DNA of 11,330 nt from Bacillota bacterium (GTDB lineage: Bacteria; Bacillota; Clostridia; Christensenellales; CAG-138): assembly GCA_023416175.1 (NCBI GenBank), contig JAEZIE010000214.1:1-11330 (forward strand). Direction: 5' to 3'. Every line of letters starts with the position of its first letter. Position 1 is the stretch's first letter. Of the stretch, positions 5,654-11,330 are shown in pieces. The notes below the pieces were generated by a model. That model was not told where the DNA came from, ran no database searches, and worked only from the letters and a program-made list of their open reading frames with translations. A program made the translations under genes and the position numbers.

Positions 5654-6127
5654 ATGCCCGCAAGAGAAGCGCATATCCTTACCCTTACGGTGGACAATGA
5701 GTTTGGCGTGCTCACCAGAGTAACGGCACAGATCCGCAGGGAAGGCTGGAACATCAAAAGCCTTGCCGCGGAGGAGACCGCGGATCCGGCTCTATCAAGG
5801 ATAACGCTTGCGCTGCAGTGCTTTGATGCGACGCTTCCGAGCGTACTGCACCGGCTTTCCCGGCTGGCTTGCGTGCGGCATGTGAGCGCGTTTGATGAAG
5901 ATCGCTGCATTTGCCGGGAGCTTGCCGTGGCCCGCACAGCGGATACGGCTGCAGTTCGAGCGGTTGCGGAGCGGTTTATGGCCCAGGTGATTAAAGATGT
6001 TAACGGCGTTCTGCTGCTGCAGCTTGCCGATACGCCCAAGACGCTCGACGCGTTTTTGGAAGCGCTCAGAAGCGAGGGTGAAGTCGCTTCCGCCCGTACG
6101 GGCGCGATCACGCTGGAAAAAGAATGA
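5654..6127 (+). CDS. ilvH: Acetolactate synthase small (regulatory) subunit homologue
   Basis: The 157-residue protein matches IlvH in length and layout. An N-terminal ACT domain (about 7-80) has the LTVDNEFGVLTRVT...GWNIKSL pattern that, with Asn15, Gly18 and Asn33, corresponds to the valine-binding positions of E. coli IlvH. TADPALSRIT follows. A C-terminal domain (about 86-157) contains RELAVART, AQVIKDVNG, LLQLADTPKTLDAFLEAL and ARTGAITL. In the known system this subunit activates the catalytic IlvB subunit and makes it sensitive to valine. No catalytic subunit lies beside it here; butyrate kinase starts 39 nt downstream. Either IlvB is encoded elsewhere, or this copy is an ACT regulator of something else. 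The ATG has GGGAGGAG just upstream. The sequence match looks moderate, not close. Confidence 0.82.
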   Translation: MPAREAHILTLTVDNEFGVLTRVTAQIRREGWNIKSLAAEETADPALSRITLALQCFDATLPSVLHRLSRLACVRHVSAFDEDRCICRELAVARTADTAAVRAVAERFMAQVIKDVNGVLLLQLADTPKTLDAFLEALRSEGEVASARTGAITLEKE

Positions 6128-6166
6128 TCATTGCACGAAGAATAGCCAAAGCAAAGGAGATCGCTT

Positions 6167-7252
6167 ATGAGTGAACAGAAGCTCTACCGCCTGCTTGTGA
6201 TCAACCCCGGTTCCACTTCCACCAAAATTGGGATATTTGAAAATGAGACGATGCGGCACGAGGAGATCGTACGGCATACAAAAGGGGAATTGGAGAAATT
6301 CCAGTCCATTGTGGATCAGAAGGGTATGCGCCGGGGGCTGATCGAAAAAGCGCTTCAGGCGATGGGATACGAGCTTTCCATGTTCGACGCCATCGTTGGC
6401 CGCGGCGGATTGGTGGAACCCATTGACAGCGGCGTATATTTTGTCAACGGTCGTATGCTTGACGATCTTATCAACTCCTCGGCCGCCACCCACGCGTCTT
6501 CCCTGGGCGGGATCATTGCGGCGGAACTTGCGGCACAGGCGGGGAAAAACGCATATGTCGTTGATCCCGTGGTGGTGGATGAAATGGACCCCTATGCCAA
6601 GCTGACCGGCATGCCCGGTATCGAGCGGCGCAGCGTGTTCCATGCGCTCAACCAAAAGGCGGTGGCGCGGCGCTGCGCAAAGGAGATGGGCCGCCAGTAT
6701 GAGGATTGCAGGCTGATCGTCGCGCACATGGGCGGGGGCATCACAGTGGGCGCACACCGGTACGGGCGCGTGATCGACGTCAACGATGGACTTTCGGGCG
6801 AAGGCCCATTTAGTCCCGAGCGCACCGGAGGCATCCCTGCGGAGCCGCTGATCCGTATGTGCTTTTCCGGGGCGTATACACAGAAGGAACTCATCGACCG
6901 CGTCACGCGCGGCGGCGGCATGGGCGCGTACCTTGGCACCAACGATTTGCGCGCGTGCGAGCGCCTCATTAAAGAAGGGGACGATTACGCGGCGCTGGTG
7001 CTTGAATCCATGGCCTATCAGGTTTCCAAGGAAATTGGCGCGATGGTCGCCGTGCTCGAAGGCAGGGTAGACGCCATTGTATTAACGGGCGGGCTTGCAT
7101 ACAGCACCCGTTTTACCGGGGCCATTAAAAACCGTGTGAGCCTGATCGCGCCCGTGCGCGTGTATCCGGGGGAGGATGAACTGCGCGCCTTGGCAGAAGG
7201 CGTCCTTCGTGTGCTGCGCGGGGACGAACGCGCAAAGGAATACGATGGCTGA
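6167..7252 (+). CDS. buk: Butyrate kinase (branched-chain fatty acid kinase)
   Basis: The 361-residue protein is a full-length ASKHA-fold acyl kinase that interconverts butyryl-phosphate plus ADP with butyrate plus ATP. Diagnostic stretches are the N-terminal phosphate-binding loop VINPGSTSTKIGIF, GRGG at 78-81, the VDPVVVDEMDPYAKLTG loop with GIERRSVFHALNQKA, and the AHMGGGITVGAH and GRVIDVNDGLSGEGPFSPERTGG segments. VLTGGLAYS near the end completes the nucleotide site. These separate Buk from acetate kinase. AAAGGAG lies 6 nt before the ATG. The usual partner, phosphotransbutyrylase, is absent, so the acyl-phosphate source lies elsewhere. Substrate could be butyrate, isobutyrate or isovalerate; the ilvH-like neighbour leans to branched acids, which is inference. 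It overlaps the next gene by 8 nt, implying translational coupling. Confidence 0.95.
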   Translation: MSEQKLYRLLVINPGSTSTKIGIFENETMRHEEIVRHTKGELEKFQSIVDQKGMRRGLIEKALQAMGYELSMFDAIVGRGGLVEPIDSGVYFVNGRMLDDLINSSAATHASSLGGIIAAELAAQAGKNAYVVDPVVVDEMDPYAKLTGMPGIERRSVFHALNQKAVARRCAKEMGRQYEDCRLIVAHMGGGITVGAHRYGRVIDVNDGLSGEGPFSPERTGGIPAEPLIRMCFSGAYTQKELIDRVTRGGGMGAYLGTNDLRACERLIKEGDDYAALVLESMAYQVSKEIGAMVAVLEGRVDAIVLTGGLAYSTRFTGAIKNRVSLIAPVRVYPGEDELRALAEGVLRVLRGDERAKEYDG

Positions 7253-9266
7253 ACAGGCGTTAGTGGGCGGGCAAATAAAGGCACTGCGCGGTGTAGCGTT
7301 TCATAAGCTGATCGATGCATTCCATCTCTACATTGCAAGCTGTCTGAGCGAGCAGCTTTTGAAAAACGCGGTCCTCGGGGCTGCGCTCTACCTCGCCGGG
7401 CAGGTTCTGGTGGTATTTATCCGTATATTCAGTAAAAACAACAGTGTGCGGCTTCCTGCGGCCATCCATGCCCGGGGTGCCGCGCTGTTTTTGCTTGCAG
7501 CGCTCTTATGCGCAAGCCTGTTTCTTGTTTACCCGGTGCTGACTGGGCATATGAAGTTCTACGTACTGCTCTTTTTCATTGTGTTATTGCTTATCCGCCA
7601 GGGCGCTACCGCCATCATTTCCCGGGGGCTACAGAAGCGGCCCATGCTGCGCGCCATATTGCTTCTGCTTGCACATGTGCTTTTAAGCGCCGCGGTGGGG
7701 ATTACGGCAGCAAAACAGATTGCTTCGGACGAATTCCTTCAGGTTATGACTATGGTCGCGGCCACAGGCGTTGCCCTGTTTGCGTACCAAGTCGTGGAAC
7801 CTCCGCAGAAAGCCGCGCAGTTTTCTAAAGGGGCGGACAGGCTTTTTGGGGTTTCTTCCTATCGCATCTATAACCGGATGACATCGAGCGCGGTCGTTTC
7901 TTTGAACCTTGCGCTTTTAACCTACATCTGTTCGATGCGCATCCTCCCGGGCAGCACCATGCTCGGGCTATTTTGGGATCTTGCAGTATGGCTTGTGCTG
8001 GTTGGCGGCATGACAGCCATCATGCTAAAACTGCTTCGCCGCAGGGACTTTGCGCGGTTCAACAACCCTTCGGTATTCGTTGGAGGCGCGGCGCTGCTGC
8101 TATTTGCCATACTGGGCGGATATTTTGATTGGTTCCGCGGCGTCATGCGCATCGTTTCCTATCTGCTTTGGGGGGCGGGCTTGGCGTGCATGCTCTCCAT
8201 CATACTCTCCATGGGGTATGATATGCAGGCCGTGCTGGAACTCAATATGAAGCCTGCGGAGATGAAGGACTACCGCGAAAATACGCAGGCGGTGGTGGAA
8301 TGGAACCTCACACTCTCCACGCTGCTGTTGGTGTTCCTGCTTACCATCGTGACGTTCGTTTCGGAAGGCAGGACGGGCCCATGGCATGAGCTGCCCGTTA
8401 TACAATTCCTGCTGCGCTCCATGCAGTTCTGGCCCATTGCGGGAATATTTGCTGCGCTTTTGTATGCGCTGATGCAGCCGCTCAACAAGGATTATGCGCA
8501 AAAGCTTGCCCATTACCGGGCGCAGCAGCGCGCCGGCAATGTAAACGACGCGCTCAAAACACGTCTGCAGATGAAACTCATTCAGCAATCCCGCCGCATC
8601 GCGCCCGATATTTTGCGCGCTATCGTTCGGCCGCTGATGCCCTGCCGTGTCACGGGCAAAGAGCATGTGGACGTTGAACATGGCCCCGTCGTGTTTGTGG
8701 GCAATCATCTGGAGATTTACGGGCCGTTAATAACCAACCTGCATCTGCCGTTCTACTTCCGCTCGTGGGTGATATCCAGCATGTTGGATCGGGATATTAT
8801 CGCCACGCAGCTACAAAACGGGGTCAACAATGTGTTTCGCATAATGCCCGAAAAGCTTCGCGCAAAGCTGCCGCGTCTTATTGCACCCATCATCCTATAT
8901 GTACTGCAATCGCTCGACCCCATCCCCGTATACCGGGGAACCGCGCGGGAGGTCATCAACACCATGCGTCTGACGGTGGACGCCATGGAGTATGAGGACA
9001 ACATCCTGCTGTTCCCGGAAAATCCCGGGGAGGAAGACTATAAGCAAAGGGGCGTATCGGATTTTTATTCCGGCTTTGCATCCATCGGTGCTGAGTATTA
9101 TAAGCGTACCGGGCAATGCACCACGTTTTATCCGGTATACGCAAACAAGTATCACCGCACGTTGACCATTGGCCCCGGCATCCACTTCAACGCCGAAAAC
9201 GGCCGCAGGGAGGAGCGGGACCGAATTGTGGCCGAACTCATCGCATGGATGAATGCGCAGGCATAG
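7245..9266 (+). CDS. Polytopic membrane protein with C-terminal PlsC-like acyltransferase domain
   Basis: The 673-residue product has an N-terminal membrane part with about 10-12 hydrophobic helices (roughly residues 42-412) and a cytosolic C-terminal domain (about 467-673) resembling lysophosphatidate acyltransferase. The domain shows VVFVGNHLEIYGP (487-493) where PlsC has NH-x4-D, PVYRGTAREV in the 'R' motif region, LLFPENPG (589-595) where PlsC has FPEGxR, and FYPVYANK. The Asp of H-x4-D is Gly (HLEIYG), so standard catalysis is doubtful. The layout recalls fusions of a lipid flippase (LplT) to an acyltransferase; I do not identify the membrane part as MFS. The ATG at 7245 overlaps buk and has AAAGGA 6 nt upstream; the frame is open to 7176 inside buk. 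A role in acylating a lipid from Buk-derived acyl groups is speculation. Confidence 0.75.
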   Translation: MAEQALVGGQIKALRGVAFHKLIDAFHLYIASCLSEQLLKNAVLGAALYLAGQVLVVFIRIFSKNNSVRLPAAIHARGAALFLLAALLCASLFLVYPVLTGHMKFYVLLFFIVLLLIRQGATAIISRGLQKRPMLRAILLLLAHVLLSAAVGITAAKQIASDEFLQVMTMVAATGVALFAYQVVEPPQKAAQFSKGADRLFGVSSYRIYNRMTSSAVVSLNLALLTYICSMRILPGSTMLGLFWDLAVWLVLVGGMTAIMLKLLRRRDFARFNNPSVFVGGAALLLFAILGGYFDWFRGVMRIVSYLLWGAGLACMLSIILSMGYDMQAVLELNMKPAEMKDYRENTQAVVEWNLTLSTLLLVFLLTIVTFVSEGRTGPWHELPVIQFLLRSMQFWPIAGIFAALLYALMQPLNKDYAQKLAHYRAQQRAGNVNDALKTRLQMKLIQQSRRIAPDILRAIVRPLMPCRVTGKEHVDVEHGPVVFVGNHLEIYGPLITNLHLPFYFRSWVISSMLDRDIIATQLQNGVNNVFRIMPEKLRAKLPRLIAPIILYVLQSLDPIPVYRGTAREVINTMRLTVDAMEYEDNILLFPENPGEEDYKQRGVSDFYSGFASIGAEYYKRTGQCTTFYPVYANKYHRTLTIGPGIHFNAENGRREERDRIVAELIAWMNAQA

Positions 9267-9272
9267 CCAATA

Positions 9273-9281
9273 TGGTACAAT
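9273..9281 (+). promoter_or_regulatory. Extended -10 promoter of mtnN
   Basis: TGGTACAAT gives TG-n-TACAAT in the 58-nt gap between the PlsC-like gene and mtnN. No clear -35 is present upstream, which overlaps the end of the previous coding region. Start near 9288. Confidence 0.5.
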
Positions 9282-9324
9282 GGGAAAAGTGAATTATGCA
9301 GAATAGGAGTATTTGGGTTCCAGA

Positions 9325-10041
9325 ATGGCTCAGGATTTGATTGGAATTATCGGCGCGATGTCGGTGGAGATCGACGATCTCAGGCAGGCACTTACGGACT
9401 GTAAAACGGAAATGATCAGCGGCATGGCATTCTACAGAGGCAGACTCAACGGGCAAAACGTGGTGCTTGCAAAAAGTGGAGTGGGGAAGGTCAATGCCTC
9501 CATGTGCGCGCAGACCATGATTTTAAAATACCACCCTTGTGCAATCCTCAACACCGGCGTCGCGGGAGGATTGCAGAAGGGTGTTGGTATCGGCGATATC
9601 GTAATCGCGGACGCAGTGGTGCAGTACGATGTGGATACCTCGGCCGTGGGCGACCCCATCGGCTTTGTTTCCGGCGTAAATCGCATTGAGTTCCCAAGCG
9701 AAAAAGCCCTCGCGGACGGCTTGTACGCTGCGGCGCAAATGCTTTCAGATACCAGGGTGCACCGGGGTATCATCGCCACGGGGGACCGCTTTGTCAGCAG
9801 CCGCGCTGAGGCTGCGATTATCCGCGAGCGGTTTTCGGCGCTCGCCAACGAGATGGAGGGCGGCAGCATTGGGCAGGTGTGCTTTATCAACGGAGTTCCG
9901 TTCTGTGTGGTGCGCGCGATTTCGGATGGCGAGGATGACGATTCCCAAATGGAATACGCGCAGTTTCTAACGCTCGCAGCACAAAAATCCAAGGCGATTG
10001 TGCTTCGCTACCTGGCGGACTTGGACGGCAACGAGAAATAA
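9325..10041 (+). CDS. mtnN: 5'-methylthioadenosine/S-adenosylhomocysteine nucleosidase
   Basis: The 238-residue enzyme hydrolyses MTA and SAH to adenine plus the thio-sugar, in methionine salvage and SAM recycling; it also yields the AI-2 precursor if LuxS is present. Seen in order: LIGIIGAMSVEI (catalytic Glu15), SGVGKVNA, NTGVAGGL, GDIVIADAVVQYDVD, IATGDRFV (Phe157), NEMEGGSIGQV (Met178, Glu179 for ribose binding) and VRAISDGEDD (catalytic Asp201). The usual MEA/GxA run is MEGGS here, a small departure. Start choice is unsettled: the ATG at 9325 places the core motif as in homologues but has AGGAG 15 nt away. A TTG at 9313 adds four residues with AGGAG only 3 nt away. It may be expressed from its own promoter and by read-through from the upstream unit. 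Confidence 0.93.
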   Translation: MAQDLIGIIGAMSVEIDDLRQALTDCKTEMISGMAFYRGRLNGQNVVLAKSGVGKVNASMCAQTMILKYHPCAILNTGVAGGLQKGVGIGDIVIADAVVQYDVDTSAVGDPIGFVSGVNRIEFPSEKALADGLYAAAQMLSDTRVHRGIIATGDRFVSSRAEAAIIRERFSALANEMEGGSIGQVCFINGVPFCVVRAISDGEDDDSQMEYAQFLTLAAQKSKAIVLRYLADLDGNEK

Positions 10042-10057
10042 GAGTTTTGAGTATAAA

Positions 10058-10083
10058 AAGTGGCGGCCGTTTGGCCGCCATTT
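10058..10083 (+). terminator. Terminator of mtnN
   Basis: AAGTGGCGGCC pairs with GGCCGCCATTT around a GTTT loop, 8 perfect GC-rich pairs plus a G-T and two A-T pairs, starting 17 nt past the mtnN stop. The following T-run is short (TTTCTGG), so its strength is uncertain. Confidence 0.65.
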
Positions 10084-10097
10084 CTGGCCGCTACATT

Positions 10098-10183
10098 GTC
10101 ATTCTAAGCCGAAGGCGAAGAATCTGCCTCTCGCTATAAACCCTCAATATAGGCTCAAGATCCTTCGCTTCGTTCAGGATGAC
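10098..10183. repeat. Imperfect inverted-repeat element (REP/MITE-like)
   Basis: The left arm begins GTCATTCTAAGCCGAAGG and runs to 10125. The right arm (10158-10183) ends CGCTTCGTTCAGGATGAC. The right arm's reverse complement matches the left arm over about 26 positions, with a few transitions and two 1-nt insertions. A 32-nt centre can fold further (GCCT with AGGC, TATA with TATA). Arms of the type GTCATTCTGAGCGAAGCGAAGAATCT occur as dispersed intergenic palindromes in many bacteria, from general knowledge. It lies in the intergenic boundary before the AT-rich gene. No second copy is in this window. Confidence 0.75.
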
Positions 10184-10200
10184 GGGAAAGGGGCTCGCTT

Positions 10201-10228
10201 TTGTCATGAGAAACTGTTCCTGTAAATC
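10201..10228 (+). promoter_or_regulatory. Possible promoter of the DUF4304-like gene
   Basis: TTGTCA (10201-10206), a 16-nt spacer and TAAATC (10223-10228) precede the ATG at 10254, just outside the inverted-repeat element. Both elements are imperfect. Confidence 0.35.
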
Positions 10229-10253
10229 TATTTGCGCATTGAAAGGGAAAAGT

Positions 10254-10994
10254 ATGAAGACATTTGCAGAAATATTTGTGGAGGTCTACACACCTACTCT
10301 TGAAACAATGGGGTTTAAAAGAAAAAGAAGTGTTTTTCATAAACTTGTTAACGACAAAATCGTGTTAGCTTTGAGTCATAGGCGGTACGGTCCCGAGTTC
10401 ACGATACAATTTGATTTCTGGCCACTATGTGATGGTGGGGACATGATTGTATTCATGGATAGCAGTTATTTGCTTCATGATATAGTTTCGGACTTAAAAC
10501 ATCACGATTATTGGACATGTAAGATTGAAAAATGTGAAGCGGACTTACATGAATCGCTAGCTTATTGTAAGAATACTGTATTTGAGTATTTCGATAGAAT
10601 TACGGATTATCAGAGTTACTTTGATTGTGTCTATAAAATAGAAGAAGAGAGGGGGTTATATGACATCAAATATCAAACAATACCATATCTGCATCTAAGT
10701 CATTTTCATAATACTTTTCTTGCTTTAGGCCAATTTGATCTTGCTTTAAAAGTAAAAGAAGCGGAGATAAAACAAAACAAATCCGCTATGGAGTGCTATT
10801 CAGCAGATAAGGATTGGGCTATTTCTAAGCATCCGCGTTATGCCAGATATATAAACAAAACCGAATATTATGAAAAGCTCAAGGCACTAATTGATAACCA
10901 TAGCTTTGAGGCAATTAAACAAATGATCAGCCAGAATGAAGAGTATTCAAGGAAGAGTTACGAGAAAAACTTTTTGGGTATTAAGTCAGTATAA
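10254..10994 (+). CDS. DUF4304-like protein of unknown function, AT-rich
   Basis: The 246-residue soluble protein has no signal peptide or membrane helix. Its N-terminal half (about 1-110) resembles DUF4304: an opening helix, ETMGFKRKRSVFHKL, then VLALSHRRYGPEFTIQFDFW, the typical 'GFkk+g..f.+...' and 'F.v+.g' pattern. The rest is helical and rich in Lys, Glu, Tyr and His, and not recognised. DUF4304 proteins have no known activity; several resemble small immunity-type proteins, but there is no toxin gene here, so I do not call it one. AAAGGG lies 6 nt before the chosen ATG; the frame is open to 10179 within the repeat, which I reject. Base composition is clearly lower in GC than every gene to its left, with AT-ending codons, pointing to recent transfer. 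Confidence 0.6.
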   Translation: MKTFAEIFVEVYTPTLETMGFKRKRSVFHKLVNDKIVLALSHRRYGPEFTIQFDFWPLCDGGDMIVFMDSSYLLHDIVSDLKHHDYWTCKIEKCEADLHESLAYCKNTVFEYFDRITDYQSYFDCVYKIEEERGLYDIKYQTIPYLHLSHFHNTFLALGQFDLALKVKEAEIKQNKSAMECYSADKDWAISKHPRYARYINKTEYYEKLKALIDNHSFEAIKQMISQNEEYSRKSYEKNFLGIKSV

Positions 10995-11083
10995 ATATGC
11001 AATGAAGAGGACCTCTTCCAGCGCATAACTAGTGAATTCCTTCTGGCAACCGAGTGCCTAATTTATGAATATTGCTGACCACG

Positions 11084-11230
11084 TTATCTCTGTTTGCGCC
11101 GTATTGCATAGACGATCAGGCCAGCCAAGAGCAATACGAGTGCCGCGCCAATAAGAATTCTTTCTATATTCGGGCCGGAAACAAAAATGGCGGTCGGCCC
11201 GTCCGCGCCGCCGATGATGCCAATATCCAT
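11084..11230 (-). CDS. 48-residue membrane protein with a decarboxylase-beta-subunit motif
   Basis: The product starts MDIGIIGGADGPTAIFVSG, then has one strongly hydrophobic helix (about 24-43) and a basic tail, RRKQR. GIIGGADGPTAIFVS matches a conserved internal segment of the beta subunit of sodium-pumping decarboxylases (OadB/GcdB/MmdB), the one carrying an essential Asp in the sodium path. That subunit is a large polytopic protein; here the motif stands at the N-terminus of a complete mini-protein. The start is well fixed: AAGGAG (11243-11238) lies 7 nt before the ATG, so it is not a remnant without translation signals. The frame is open to 11287, but those residues have no likeness. The basic tail suggests the C-terminus is cytoplasmic. 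Function unknown; possibly a small subunit or regulator of such a pump. Confidence 0.7.
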   Translation of the reverse strand: MDIGIIGGADGPTAIFVSGPNIERILIGAALVLLLAGLIVYAIRRKQR

Positions 11231-11246
11231 ATTACTTCTCCTTGAA

Positions 11247-11330
11247 TCATACAGCGGAAGTTTTAGTCGGGGTCTGCAAAAAAGCATCGTCCGAGGCAGG
11301 AAGCAGCTGCAAAAACGCCGCCATGCCGCC
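11247..11330 (-). CDS. Possible C-terminal fragment of an upstream gene
   Basis: A frame enters from the window edge and ends in TGA at 11249-11247, reading AAFLQLLPASDDAFLQTPT and a short tail. The stop is 3 nt from the AAGGAG of the mini-protein gene, the spacing expected for co-transcribed genes. I do not recognise the sequence. Only 28 codons are visible, so this may be chance. Confidence 0.3.
   Translation of the reverse strand, partial: GGMAAFLQLLPASDDAFLQTPTKTSAV

Noticed and set aside
5536..6111. A 191-codon minus-strand open frame opposite ilvH
   Set aside because: Ser/Ala/Arg-rich antisense translation of a clear IlvH homologue, and it runs across two good promoters.
6128..6757. 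A 209-codon open frame on the minus strand across the ilvH-buk junction and buk
   Set aside because: It lies antisense to the strongly supported butyrate kinase, has no family motif, and is rich in His/Arg/Pro as expected of GC-rich antisense frames.
8100..8708. A 202-codon minus-strand open frame inside the PlsC-like gene
   Set aside because: Antisense to membrane helices and the acyltransferase domain, no recognisable domain, no ribosome site; a composition shadow.
10098..10183. A CRISPR remnant
   Set aside because: There are only two arms and they are inverted, not direct; no third repeat, no cas gene.
10179..10253. An N-terminal extension of the DUF4304-like gene
   Set aside because: It would start within the inverted-repeat arm with no ribosome site, whereas 10254 has AAAGGG at 6 nt.
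10998..11025. GAAGAGG-A-CCTCTTC as terminator of the DUF4304-like gene
   Set aside because: The stem would need a 1-nt loop and there is no T-run after it, so it is not a believable intrinsic terminator; I see no better one in 10995-11083.

Overview
The window reads as chromosomal DNA of an anaerobic Bacillota (Clostridia) bacterium with moderately high GC. A guanidine-I riboswitch controlling an SMR exporter, a GerMN lipoprotein, a PrsA/SurA-type foldase lipoprotein, a ComEB-type dCMP deaminase, butyrate kinase, purine-rich Shine-Dalgarno sites and sigma-A-like promoters all fit that group. Christensenellales or a neighbouring order is a guess; no rRNA or other marker is present. I see no phage, transposase, CRISPR or conjugation gene.

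Layout. Positions 1-177 hold the tail of a GNAT acetyltransferase. A minus-strand guanidine-export unit follows: promoter, guanidine-I riboswitch with its terminator, then gdx (715-236). Next come a minus-strand organic hydroperoxide resistance gene (ohr) and a divergent plus-strand NagD-type HAD phosphatase. The HAD gene converges on a minus-strand dCMP deaminase, and the two share one strong terminator. A minus-strand envelope operon (5478-2971) follows: a PrsA/SurA-like rotamase lipoprotein, a small GIY-YIG-like protein and a tandem-GerMN lipoprotein. The GerMN start site appears to be sequestered by a hairpin.

From 5590 a divergent plus-strand unit begins. It has an acetolactate synthase small-subunit homologue (ilvH) without its catalytic partner, butyrate kinase overlapping the next gene, and a 673-residue membrane protein with a C-terminal PlsC-like domain that lacks the usual catalytic Asp. 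An extended -10 promoter then serves MTA/SAH nucleosidase (mtnN).

The last 1.3 kb differs. An imperfect inverted-repeat element (10098-10183) is followed by an AT-rich DUF4304-like gene that looks transferred. On the minus strand at the right edge, a 48-residue membrane protein carries a motif otherwise found inside the beta subunit of sodium-pumping decarboxylases, and a partial reading frame lies just upstream of it.

Most of the window is ordinary housekeeping and stress content. The best candidates for something new are the 48-residue protein, the PlsC-like membrane fusion in its ilvH-buk setting, the hairpin over the gerM-type start site, and the GIY-YIG-like protein inside a foldase/GerMN operon.
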